Below are positions 29,697 to 38,945 of a DNA stretch of 64,000 bases, piece after piece (position 1 is the first letter of the stretch; each line of letters opens with the position of its first letter). This DNA comes from Trichomonas vaginalis G3 (Eukaryota; Parabasalia; Trichomonadida; Trichomonadidae), in NCBI RefSeq assembly GCF_026262505.1, contig NC_067207.1, positions 9,206,082-9,270,081 of the forward strand, read 5' to 3'. Below the pieces are notes generated by a model. That model had not been told where the DNA came from, did not search any database, and worked only from the letters and a program-made list of their open reading frames with translations. The position numbers and the translations under genes are program-made.

Positions 29697-30749
29697 TTAA
29701 CTATCAAACAAAATAACTATAAATATGAACACACTAAATCTGTTTGGAATATAGAAATGAACACAACTTTTTTCTAAATTAAAATAATTTTGATGAACAA
29801 CGGTGATTCGAGCCTTGCCATTTCCAATGTATTGTGTGGCAAGACCATCTTTCATTACAGGGTTTGCAAAGATATATCCTGAGTAATGATCAGGCTGATT
29901 TGTGTGTTTTTGATTATTTAATTGGTAATCTTTCGAAATAGCATTGCAATCTTTGTAACCTGATATAAAAGATGATCCACCTGATCCCGATCCAACAATA
30001 TTTGTAACTTCGGTACCAGCACCTCCACCGTAGTAACCTCCACCACCACCAGCCCCATATACAGTATTTTCTGGGCTTGCACCAATCCCAAAAGATCCAT
30101 TAATTGTATCACTAGGATTAAGATAACTTTTCATACAAGAAATTCCACCTAAAATATTTGATGCTCCAATTGAATTTGTAAGTGTATATGGGCTGGGGGC
30201 ATTCTGATGTTGCAAGCCTCCATATCCATTTATTGCTCCTGCATGGCCACCTTGTAAAAATGTGTAATAATACAATGACCCGGCACCCCCTGCAGAAACG
30301 ATGATTCTCGATTTCAAAGAGTTTAAATCGCTCCATTCACCAGGAGTTATTCTCATATCACTCGCGCCACCTCCTGATCCTGAAAAGGACACTGCTGGAG
30401 ATTCATAAGTACCTCTTCCACCGCCATTAAAGGTAGTAGACCCATTGCATTTCCCTTGCTGGCCGAGATAAATATAAAAAATGGATTTTTTAGGGAGCGG
30501 AAGGAATCCTGATGCATAGGCACCATAGCCACCCAATTCTGGATAGCTATCAGAGTATCCTCCTGATGCACCCCATAATTCTATAAAATATAATCCTGGT
30601 TTAAATTCAATTTTATATGGATTGCACTTGTTAGTCTCTTGACTACATGGGTATTTTAATGTGACATTTTGCTTTTGAAAATCGGCATATTGGTTATCTA
30701 CTGGGAGATTTTGTAATGTAACTGTTAATGATTGATTTGCTATATTCAT
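29697..30749 (-). CDS. Glycine-rich protein (Gly_rich / ALK-type domain), 350 aa
   Basis: The start is the ATG at 30749; a TCACAT initiator-like sequence lies ~8-13 bp upstream. A beta-rich N-terminus (~1-50) leads into a Gly-rich domain with typical anchors: YFIELWGASGG, YIYLGQQGKC, GGGASDMR, IIVSAGGAGS, YGAGGGGGYYGGGAG, GSGGSSFISGY. This is the glycine-rich family greatly expanded in T. vaginalis. There is no clear signal peptide; a hydrophobic C-terminus (FSVFIFIVILF) may be a membrane anchor. The function is probably surface/adhesion-related, but this is not shown. Confidence 0.8.
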   Translation of the reverse strand: MNIANQSLTVTLQNLPVDNQYADFQKQNVTLKYPCSQETNKCNPYKIEFKPGLYFIELWGASGGYSDSYPELGGYGAYASGFLPLPKKSIFYIYLGQQGKCNGSTTFNGGGRGTYESPAVSFSGSGGGASDMRITPGEWSDLNSLKSRIIVSAGGAGSLYYYTFLQGGHAGAINGYGGLQHQNAPSPYTLTNSIGASNILGGISCMKSYLNPSDTINGSFGIGASPENTVYGAGGGGGYYGGGAGTEVTNIVGSGSGGSSFISGYKDCNAISKDYQLNNQKHTNQPDHYSGYIFANPVMKDGLATQYIGNGKARITVVHQNYFNLEKSCVHFYIPNRFSVFIFIVILFDS

Positions 30750-31447
30750 AAGATGTGAAATATAAGGAAATTAGAATTTCTTTGGTATAAAAACGAAGCT
30801 TAATATGATCTGGTTTGCAAATATTTCGTTTTCTAAAAAAATGGATGTGAAATTAAGTATTTTTAATGCGGGGTATCTTCAAATAGGGCGTAATGTGAAT
30901 TTTATTGGATGGTAATAAAGTAGCTAAAGAGGATATTTTGAAACCTGCGGAATAACGTTGCAACATTTAAAAAATATGATCTTAATAGCAATTACTCTTC
31001 ATTTTTAGTGATAAAGTGTAAGTGTTATTGCTTATTTCTGCATCATTATGAGTGGATGTTGAGAATTTAACTAAATGATTTTAAAACTCTATGAATTTTG
31101 AAAGAAATTGTAGAAAAATCAATTATATATTAAAAATTAATAATATTTATGATATTTATATTTTGGAGAAAATCATAAAAATCTTAGATTTTGATAAATT
31201 TAACAAATTTTTCTTATTTTTTCAAATCAAAAGTTTGGAAATGAAAAAAATTTGGAAAATTCCAGATTGATTTTGGTGATATTCTGAGATGGAACAGATC
31301 AAATTTCATGAAACATATACTTTTAATTAAGTAAATTATGGTATAAATGAGAAATTGCCTAATATTGAATTAAAAATTCAAGTAAAAAAGAGAAAAATAC
31401 AATACAAAAACTATTTACAAATATCAATATATACAAATATAATATTA
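30750..31447. other. AT-rich intergenic region
   Basis: This separates the upstream side of the Gly-rich gene from the 3' end of the coiled-coil gene. I see no gene, no RNA and no clear repeats; the TCACAT initiator near 30755 belongs to the Gly-rich gene. Confidence 0.5.
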
Positions 31448-32833
31448 TCAATAATCAAATGGGTCCAAAGGAACACGCGCAGTATCATTTACCTTTTGAT
31501 GATGTTCTCTAGCAATTTCTAATAATCGCTTTATCTCTTCTTCAGCACGATCAGGGTCAAATGAAGATCCAACTGCATCAGCTAATAAAAATCCATATTT
31601 CTTCAAATCCAGCGAATTTTCCCTCATAAACTCCAATTCCTTCTTATTTTGGACATTTTCGCTTTTAATACGTATAAGTTCACCTTCAATTCTTACGCAT
31701 TCCCTATGTTCGCGTGAAGCGTTGTCTGTATCACAGCAACATTTACAATTCTTTGGCGTGATCTTATATTTCTTATCCATATTATAAGTAAATATTGTAT
31801 TATTTAACTCTCTGTTCTTTGCTGATAGTCTATCGTTTTCTTCTCTGAGATTTGAAATAATTGCGTTTAATCTTTGTTCTTCGTAGGATGTTGTTGATGA
31901 TTTCTGAGATAATTCTTCGTATTTCTTTTCTAACTGTGCATATTTTTCTGTTTCATGCGATAGTTGTTCTGCTAATTCTTTAGCCATTTGAGTGTATTTA
32001 TTTACGTTTTGGTTGGCAGTGGTAGTTTGTATATTAAATGATTCCTCTTTTTGTTTAGATATATCAAGAAGCTTATTTAGTTTCTTATTCTGTTCTAATG
32101 AATCAATAAGTTGCTTATTGACAGTGGAAAGTGTATTTTTAAGTTCGATATTATCATTCTGCACCTTATTAAATAGTTCTTTTTGATGGTTTGCTCTATC
32201 AATATATTGTTGTGCCGTTGAAGATAATTCTGAAACTTTGGATTGAAGAGATTCAATAGTTTTGTTGAGCTCAAATTCTTTATTATTAGATATTAATTTA
32301 TTAATTTGATTTGAAAGACTAGTATTTTGAGCGCGTAAGTCGATAATGATATTTTGCAATTCTTCTACTTTAGATGAAGTACTTGTTTCACTCTTAACCT
32401 TCGACTTTAAGTCTATAATCATTTTTTCTTTAATATCTAATTGATTTTTCAGATCAATTATTAAAGTTTGTAACTCGTTAACTTTTGATGGAGAGGCTTT
32501 CGCTTGCAATTTCGATTTCATTTCAATGATAGTCTTTTCTTTGATTTCTATTTGCTGTTTAAGTTCAATTTGAATCTTGGAAAATTCTTGAATTTGAATT
32601 TGGTAATGTTCTTTTGTCTTTGTGAGCCTAGAAAGTAGCTTGTTAATCTTGTCTTGCATTAATGCTGCATTCTTTTCGTATTCAATAAGTGATAAAGCTA
32701 GATTAGAATTCTTTTTTCTTTCTTTCTCTAAAACAGACTGAGAATTCTCAAATAACGCACGCATTTCACTAGCGTTATATTTAGAATAGTCTAGCATCTT
32801 CTCATTTGCTAAACGAACTGCGATACTAGACAT
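31448..32833 (-). CDS. Long coiled-coil protein (461 aa)
   Basis: The start is the ATG at 32833 (MSSIAVRL). Residues ~35 to 350 are almost continuous heptad-rich coiled coil, with internally similar segments (LIIDLKNQLDIKEKMIIDLKSK; EKTIIEMKSK). A Cys cluster CKCCCD and an aromatic, conserved-looking C-terminus (LLADAVGSSFDPDRAEEE) follow. It is likely cytoskeletal or a trafficking tether. It is divergent with the mevalonate kinase gene from a 63-bp promoter. The frame is intact. Confidence 0.75.
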   Translation of the reverse strand: MSSIAVRLANEKMLDYSKYNASEMRALFENSQSVLEKERKKNSNLALSLIEYEKNAALMQDKINKLLSRLTKTKEHYQIQIQEFSKIQIELKQQIEIKEKTIIEMKSKLQAKASPSKVNELQTLIIDLKNQLDIKEKMIIDLKSKVKSETSTSSKVEELQNIIIDLRAQNTSLSNQINKLISNNKEFELNKTIESLQSKVSELSSTAQQYIDRANHQKELFNKVQNDNIELKNTLSTVNKQLIDSLEQNKKLNKLLDISKQKEESFNIQTTTANQNVNKYTQMAKELAEQLSHETEKYAQLEKKYEELSQKSSTTSYEEQRLNAIISNLREENDRLSAKNRELNNTIFTYNMDKKYKITPKNCKCCCDTDNASREHRECVRIEGELIRIKSENVQNKKELEFMRENSLDLKKYGFLLADAVGSSFDPDRAEEEIKRLLEIAREHHQKVNDTARVPLDPFDY

Positions 32834-32896
32834 TTTCAAATTTATTATTTTATTTTTTCTGACATTTTGTAAAGTTCGATTTTGACAGAAACAAAA
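32834..32896. promoter_or_regulatory. 63-bp divergent promoter
   Basis: The starts of the coiled-coil protein (32833, minus) and the mevalonate kinase (32897, plus) are 63 bp apart. The tract is T-rich on the plus strand. No perfect TCA-Y initiator is visible on either strand; TTGACAG and TCTGACA are the only non-AT words. Confidence 0.4.
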
Positions 32897-33844
32897 ATGT
32901 TGAAATTTTCATTCTCGTTTCCAGGGAAAGTTATTCTTTTTGGAGAACACGCAGTGGTTTATGGCGAAGCTGCTGTCGCTTCTGCTATTTCCAGAAGAAT
33001 GTTCGCTAGTGGGAAAATTTATCCATCAAATAAATCCTTTGTTAACGTGACATTTGAAGATAAAGTCATCAGCTATGATCCATTCGATAACGTACACAAG
33101 GATAATCGCACAACTTACTATATGATCCGCTCTGCTTTTGATGGATTAGTTCCGAAAAATTATCAACTGGATATTAATATCATTCAAGACTTCCCAACTG
33201 GTGGACTCGGATCTTCTGCATCATTGTGCGCATGTATGGCCGCTATAGCTTCCAAAATCAGTAATGGAAATTTAAGTCACGACTTTATCTTCCAAAGAAC
33301 CAAAGAATTAGAGAAATTCTACCATGGAAATCCATCAGGAATTGATCCAGCTACAGTTGTATACGGAGGAGGCATCAAAATGGAAAATCGAACATTAAAA
33401 CAAGTAAAATTACCAGAAGTACCTCTTCTTATTGTTGGAACCAACCGCGAACGCAATACAAAAGCAGCAGTATCTCACGTCAAAGACTTATTGACCCAAT
33501 ATCCCAAAGTTTTCAAACCATTAATTAAATCAATGGGCGATATTACGAATTCTTTCTTAGAATCGAAAGATTCTGACAAGAAACAAGTAATGCATGACCT
33601 CTTCTACCCAGCGCACTGCTTATTGTCCAGTTTTGGCTTGAGTTGCCATGAGTCAGAAGACATTGTGAAAATTGCAGTCAACAATGCTCTTTCTGCAAAA
33701 ATCTCTGGCGCAGGAATGGGAGGAATCATGCTTGTGACTGGCCCAGACGTAGAAAAGAAGGCTTCATTGTTTTCTAAATATAATGTTGTCGCTGCAAGCA
33801 TTGGTGCCGAGGGCATGAGAGAAGAACCTATAAATTTTGAATAA
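32897..33844 (+). CDS. Mevalonate kinase (GHMP kinase)
   Basis: The first ATG of the frame is at 32897 (315 aa). The N-terminal PGKVILFGEHAVVYG, the Gly-rich ATP loop PTGGLGSSASLCA, the GNPSGIDPATV segment with a likely catalytic Asp, and the C-terminal KISGAGMGGIMLV are the three GHMP motifs in the usual order and spacing. Mevalonate kinase phosphorylates mevalonate to 5-phosphomevalonate in isoprenoid synthesis, in the cytosol. The length is slightly short for the family, but all motifs are present. The stop TAA is followed by AAT, giving the TAAA typical of trichomonad 3' ends. Confidence 0.9.
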   Translation: MLKFSFSFPGKVILFGEHAVVYGEAAVASAISRRMFASGKIYPSNKSFVNVTFEDKVISYDPFDNVHKDNRTTYYMIRSAFDGLVPKNYQLDINIIQDFPTGGLGSSASLCACMAAIASKISNGNLSHDFIFQRTKELEKFYHGNPSGIDPATVVYGGGIKMENRTLKQVKLPEVPLLIVGTNRERNTKAAVSHVKDLLTQYPKVFKPLIKSMGDITNSFLESKDSDKKQVMHDLFYPAHCLLSSFGLSCHESEDIVKIAVNNALSAKISGAGMGGIMLVTGPDVEKKASLFSKYNVVAASIGAEGMREEPINFE

Positions 33845-34376
33845 AATCTTTCTTTCCTTTATTTTTTAAAAGTTTTCTTGAAGATCTATTACTTCATTAC
33901 TACTGGTGGATAAAACCTAATATTTTTATAATAATAATGCTGTATTCTGAATATATAGGATACCCGAAATAAGTTGTAGACAACGAAAAAAAGCTGTAGA
34001 CATCTTTATACAGAGGGTTTGGATATCGACTTTTACGAGAGAATATGTTTCCCATATTGACAAGAACATACTGATTAGATATTCTGAGATATTCTCCAAT
34101 TTTGGGTGATATTAGAGAATTTTGATATAATATATTGTAGTAGAATAAAGAATTAAGTCTATACACCTATTGTAGCATAATAAATATATCAAAATCCAAT
34201 TTGAGATGTGAATTTTTAATCAAAAATTGAAAGTTGATGAAAATAAGAAAAATTGCTTTATTAGAAATTAATAATATGCTTTAATAAGGAATTAAGGAAA
34301 TTCAAAAAATAGCCGTTGAGAGGTAAATCTTAAGGATGCACTTATTACAGTATAACATGGTCTTCTATTATGTTGT
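33845..34376. other. Intergenic region
   Basis: No gene is visible between the mevalonate kinase stop and the MITE. AAGGATGCACTTATTACAG near 34333 resembles the GGGTGCAC ends seen elsewhere and may be another element end. Confidence 0.45.
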
Positions 34377-34598
34377 TTGAGGGTGCTCTCACCAATTTCT
34401 GACATGCTATTAAAAAATCAATATATCTTTATTTTAATGGCAGAAAACTATAGCAGACATATTAGGTACTATATACTGATTTATATTTACTTTCTCCTGA
34501 CCAAAAATATTAAATTTTGACCTTAGAATATTGGGATAGAAAGCTTGCGTGTCAAAAAAATTGAGAGAATGTCAGAAAGTGACAAGTGCACCCTTAAG
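34377..34598 (-). mobile_element. MITE-like element, copy 2 (~220 bp, inverted to copy 1)
   Basis: It begins TTGAGGGTGCTCTCACCAAT and ends GACAAGTGCACCCTTAA. Read in reverse it matches 26857-27078 along its whole length, with scattered changes. It is noncoding, with AT-rich internal sequence (CAATATATCTTTATTTTAAT). Confidence 0.7.
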
Positions 34599-34702
34599 GC
34601 TGATTCGACTAAACAAATATATAATGACGCATATTGTCATATAGTTGAATTAAAGTCAGAAAGTGGCATAATTCTTCGTATTGCAATATCAAACTTCTAA
34701 GA

Positions 34703-35790
34703 TTAAACTCGAAGTCGTCTATGAGTGAGCAAAGGCTGTATATTATAGCCTGTTTCATTTGGATGGATTCGAGATGTAGTTGGATATTGTGTTTCGCAAA
34801 TATATGATGAAAAGTGAGAAATATTCTGAATTGAATATTCTGATTGAATATTAATTGGTGTAAAGGCTCCTTTTGTTTTATTAATTTTGTCACAGAATGA
34901 ATCTTTAATTGTAATATGAAATCCTTCATATACATAAAATTCTTGACCTTTTCCTTCGTTTCCAAGAATTGAACAGTTTTCAATAAGAGCAAATGCTGAT
35001 TGAAAAATGAATGTTTTAGAATCATCTTTTTTGTGATAATTTTTCAAAACATTACAAAATTTAAAATTATAATTAGGATTGGAACCAGAACCAACTAAAT
35101 ATATAATTGTACCTGCTGATGTTGTGTTATAAATTGATGAAAAAGTAATGTTAATTTCGTTAGTTCGAGTACTTATATATATTCCTGAGTGAGATTCTGC
35201 TTTACAGAAACTTGTGTTGATTGATTTAACTTCAATCTTTCCTTTATCAAGATAATTTGTATATTGTTTTTCTAAATATCCACATTCATAAAATGAACTT
35301 TCATAAATATAATTTTTATTATTTGAACCTTTAGTTTCAACATATGAATGATGTCCTCCTTGACTTGATTTAGTTTTGTAACTACATGTTCGGTATTGGA
35401 CAATGGAGCTATCACAATAAAAGCGGATAGATGCACCTTTTGTATTACTACTACTGCAATCATTAAATGAACAATCAGAATTAAGAAATTGTTTCAAATT
35501 GTTGGTATCATAAAAAAAAAGACACTGTTAGTTGTTATATGAAAAAAGATACAGTTGTAGATGAAGCATTCGCCAGCTGCTGATTTTGTATTAACATTTT
35601 GTCCGCTAATAAGTTCGAATTTTGATGTTTCTTCGTAAAATTTATTCCATACTTCGTCAGAATTTTGATCTAAGTGAAAATTATTCCTTGATATTTTGAG
35701 AAAATTTAGATAGAGGCGCATTGAAAAGTGGAATACAGGTGTGAAGATGTATAAAAAATAAAACCTTAAATTGGAAATTTGTGAAGGCAT
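34703..35790 (-). pseudogene. Beta-helix-type surface protein, decayed
   Basis: The minus-strand host gene starts near 35790. Short repeated segments such as AAGECFIYNCIFF, KGASIRFYC, YIYESSFYECGY and IKSINTSFCKAESHSG have the C-Y/F pattern of right-handed parallel beta-helix proteins that are abundant in trichomonads (Pmp-like). The frame is shifted near 35,495-35,520, around an A9 run, and no C-terminal membrane helix is found before the stop at 34703, so the gene is truncated as well. The original product would be a secreted or surface protein. Confidence 0.55.
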
Positions 35791-35890
35791 CAGAAAATGG
35801 CAATAACATAATTAATATTGGTTTTATCACATATTTAATAACCTAATAGTACTGTTTTATATCCAGTTGGCTCTTTATTTTATTTAGTCA

Positions 35891-37255
35891 ATGAATTTTC
35901 TGATATTCGGATTAATCGGATATCTCTATCCTTATTTTGAAGAACCAAATGTTGATTACATATGCGATGCTAATTACACTCAAGTGCTAAATGAGCACAG
36001 AAATTCATTTGTTTTCATTAAATCTAAAATCTGCTCACATTGCAAAGAATTTTATCCTAATTTCCAATTGCTCGCCAAGCAAAATCCACACAAATGCAAA
36101 TTCTACATTGTTGACTACGAAAATTGCAAACAAACAGTTCGCTATTTTAATGTTTCAGGAACTCCCGAATTAATTCTTCCAAGATACGGAAAATATGCAA
36201 AATGCATCAACAGAGATATAAAAGGACCACTGCTCGAGTGCATGAACGAAAAATTCACCCCAGCAGGAAAATTAATCGATACATACACAGAATTTATAGA
36301 TCTTCTCAATGCAAACAAAAGTTTCTTCATTGCAAACCATCGACTTTCAAAGGAAGAACAACGAGAAGCTGATGAATTTTCTTTGGATTATCGATTTTAT
36401 TCAATTGTTTCATGGGATATTCTTCATCAAGCTCTTCCACAATACAAACCAAAGGCAAACTTATTATATTACCGTGCTGAAGATCGTCAATTCCTTGAAG
36501 TTTCTACTAAAATTGAAAGAAATTTAATTTCCGAATTCCTTTCTAAGAACAAAAATCCGAAATACATGAGGTATTCGCCAGAAATCGTTAACGAGGTATT
36601 TGTTAATGGTGCAAATGTCGTAATGGTTAAATTTGATAAATCATATGAAGAATTTACAAACGATGACTTAAGAATCCTCGAAAACATTGGAAGTGCAGGT
36701 GTAAAGACTACATATTTCACCTCAATAACAGGTACAGTCTTTGATGATGTTGTTCAACCACCTTCTGATGCTCCAACACCAGTTATCGCCGTTATTGCTG
36801 TAAGTGCAGATCCAGAACCTAAACGATGGATAAGAAGAACCGACCAAATTCCTTCAGAATTCATAAAAGAAGTAATTAGTGGAAAAATCCCTGCGTATGT
36901 TAAATCAGAAGAATTACCAACAGATAATGATGGACCAATTAAGCGGATTGTTGGGTTAAATTATGAAAAAGAAGTCGGAAATTCCGAAAAACCGTTCGTA
37001 TTACTGATTTACACTAGCGACAACTACGTAACATCTGTCTTGATGGATAAACTGGTCGATGCTGAGGCTGAAATTGGTAATTCGGCTTTGTTTGGAACAG
37101 TTGATTACAGTAAAAACGCAATTCCTTTGGATGTTAAAGAAAAAACACCCATCGTTGCTATTATTCGCAGAGAAAAGGCCATTTACTACACAAAAGAAGA
37201 GAAATCTGATCTTATTACGTGGATCAAATCTAATCTCTCAAATGACGAGCTTTAA
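35891..37255 (+). CDS. Protein disulfide isomerase-like ER protein (454 aa)
   Basis: The start is the ATG at 35891. The short hydrophobic N-terminus (MNFLIFGLIGYLYPYF) is a signal peptide. A thioredoxin domain at ~20-115 has KICSHCKEF, an active-site variant with CSHC in place of CGHC, and a cis-Pro site SGTPELIL. The middle has two Trx-like inactive domains. A last a'-like domain (PFVLLIYTSDNYV) lacks the CxxC. The C-terminus is NDEL, which fits ER retrieval. It likely assists oxidative folding. The single active site and altered dipeptide suggest it is a specialised paralogue. Confidence 0.85.
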   Translation: MNFLIFGLIGYLYPYFEEPNVDYICDANYTQVLNEHRNSFVFIKSKICSHCKEFYPNFQLLAKQNPHKCKFYIVDYENCKQTVRYFNVSGTPELILPRYGKYAKCINRDIKGPLLECMNEKFTPAGKLIDTYTEFIDLLNANKSFFIANHRLSKEEQREADEFSLDYRFYSIVSWDILHQALPQYKPKANLLYYRAEDRQFLEVSTKIERNLISEFLSKNKNPKYMRYSPEIVNEVFVNGANVVMVKFDKSYEEFTNDDLRILENIGSAGVKTTYFTSITGTVFDDVVQPPSDAPTPVIAVIAVSADPEPKRWIRRTDQIPSEFIKEVISGKIPAYVKSEELPTDNDGPIKRIVGLNYEKEVGNSEKPFVLLIYTSDNYVTSVLMDKLVDAEAEIGNSALFGTVDYSKNAIPLDVKEKTPIVAIIRREKAIYYTKEEKSDLITWIKSNLSNDEL

Positions 37256-37333
37256 AAGTATGACATAGCACAAGCGATCCCAATAAGTGTATTTAAAACG
37301 GAAAATAATATTGCATTTATAAATTTTTGTTAG
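37256..37333. other. Host/element boundary gap
   Basis: This is 78 bp of AT-rich sequence between the PDI-like gene and the first base of the Maverick end. It has no features other than the TAAA-type stop of the gene. Confidence 0.5.
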
Positions 37334-37789
37334 AGTAGTAGGATATGATGGGTTTTGTGACTTTTTTGTAAACGTAAGAATTCATACAATATCGAGCGAT
37401 TTTGTATCATTTTTTTTAACATATGAAGTAAAAAATGTATGATTCTTACGGTTTTTATTCTTACGTTTTTGAATAAATCAAGATTTAAAAAATTTTCAAA
37501 ATTGTAAGACATTTACACTCAGCCCATACATAATGAAATAAAAAATAATTTTTTTTTAAAAATAAATCATTAAAAAATTAACATTAATTTTAAAATAATA
37601 TATTTCATCTTTTATAAAAGAAGCTATATATAGATGATGTCAGATATTCCGCGATTAATTAAACATTGTTTAAATCCTGAATGGAATCAATGGAGTCATA
37701 AACGAGTAAAATAAACTTTAAAAATTCATGTCTTACGAAAAATTAAAACTTAGTTATGTTTATTATTTTATTTTTTTATTTTGTATGAA
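37334..37789 (+). repeat. Left terminal region of lineage B
   Basis: It starts AGTAGTAGGATATGATGGG + TTTTGTGACTTTTTT. Internal inverted words CGTAAGAATTCATAC / GTATGATTCTTACG lie within 37372-37453. A very short relic (MMSDIPRLIKHCLNPEW) begins at 37634, of which a longer copy lies at 55195. It is followed by an AT promoter tract of the B type (TTTTTATTTT) at ~37755-37785. Confidence 0.55.
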
Positions 37790-38896
37790 ATGAGCGTCAA
37801 AACTAACAACGTTAAAAAATTAGGATTCACAAACGAGGAAATAAAGGATATATTAGATGAGATGTGTTATGAAGTTAATAAATATTATTTAAGAAATTGT
37901 AAAAAATTCGCGGAGTTATTAAATGATTTAGATTATGATGGAAAAATGAATAAAGATGATGTTATAAATTTCTTATATCCCACATCTGAAGAAGAAAAAC
38001 CTAAAGAACCTGATGTTTTCCCTGAATATTATGAAGAACGGATTAAAGATGATGAATACAGTGAAATTGAAAGACTGAAAAAAATAAGAGATGAAATAGA
38101 TGAAAAAATTAAGGAATTAAGAGAAGTTGAAAAATATAATGAAAATGAAGTAGAGGGTTTAATGAATATCCCAGCTTCAGAATCAGAAGTACAGAAATCT
38201 CATGAAGAAAGATATAAAAATTATGTCTCAGAATCAACACAAAATTTATTAGATGGTGAAATAGACGAAACACTTTCAGAAGAAGGTACTAAATTTATTC
38301 GTAAACATAAGTTACAATTTATTGATAATGAAGAATACCCCTGTATCCTACTTTCACCACCTTTAGATTCCGAAAAATTCAAAAAAGCTCTTAAAAACGT
38401 GACATATGCAACTAATACGATTAAGAAAGAAGATCATGATATTTACACAAATTATTATTTAAATAAATGCACAGGTGTTGATAAAGTTTTTGATTTATTA
38501 GATAAAATATCAAAAGAAACCATTGGAACCTATAAAATTTTGTGTGATTGTGGTTTCATTATTGAAGATACTAATAATGTTTCATATGAAAGAACAGCAC
38601 CGAAGGAAGACGAAGTTGAAAGGTCTATACCATTCGTTATTAAGAACATAAAAGATATGAAAACTTATAAACATTATATTTATTCATTTATTTCAGAAAA
38701 AATGGAAGCAACCCATAAAACATCTTCTCATCATTTTATAGCTATTCATACATTCCTTTTCAAAGTTGTGAAATTAAATAAGACAGGAATTAGATTTAAT
38801 GTATCAGGGTACGCATTCTTGAGTAAATTAAAATGTATTCGTCACGTCGCGGATGATAAAAATTTATGTGTTCTTAATTCATTTTATGGGCTTTAA
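37790..38896 (+). CDS. Unknown lineage B protein (368 aa)
   Basis: The first ATG in frame is at 37790 (MSVKTNNVKK). The N-terminal ~110 residues are helical and EF-hand-like in length, but without a clear DxDxDG loop. A charged coiled-coil segment (KIRDEIDEKIKELREVEKYNE) is followed by a C-terminal domain rich in Lys/Phe/Tyr (IRFNVSGYAFLSKLKCIRHV). It is intact and precedes polB by 49 bp, so it may be the terminal-protein or another replication gene, but no motif proves it. Confidence 0.55.
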   Translation: MSVKTNNVKKLGFTNEEIKDILDEMCYEVNKYYLRNCKKFAELLNDLDYDGKMNKDDVINFLYPTSEEEKPKEPDVFPEYYEERIKDDEYSEIERLKKIRDEIDEKIKELREVEKYNENEVEGLMNIPASESEVQKSHEERYKNYVSESTQNLLDGEIDETLSEEGTKFIRKHKLQFIDNEEYPCILLSPPLDSEKFKKALKNVTYATNTIKKEDHDIYTNYYLNKCTGVDKVFDLLDKISKETIGTYKILCDCGFIIEDTNNVSYERTAPKEDEVERSIPFVIKNIKDMKTYKHYIYSFISEKMEATHKTSSHHFIAIHTFLFKVVKLNKTGIRFNVSGYAFLSKLKCIRHVADDKNLCVLNSFYGL

Positions 38897-38945
38897 AAAA
38901 TAAACTTTATTTTTATTTATTTTTTAATTTTTTATTCTTACATAA

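Noticed and set aside
33604-33816. Minus ORF opposite the mevalonate kinase
   Set aside because: It is an antisense shadow of a well-supported gene.
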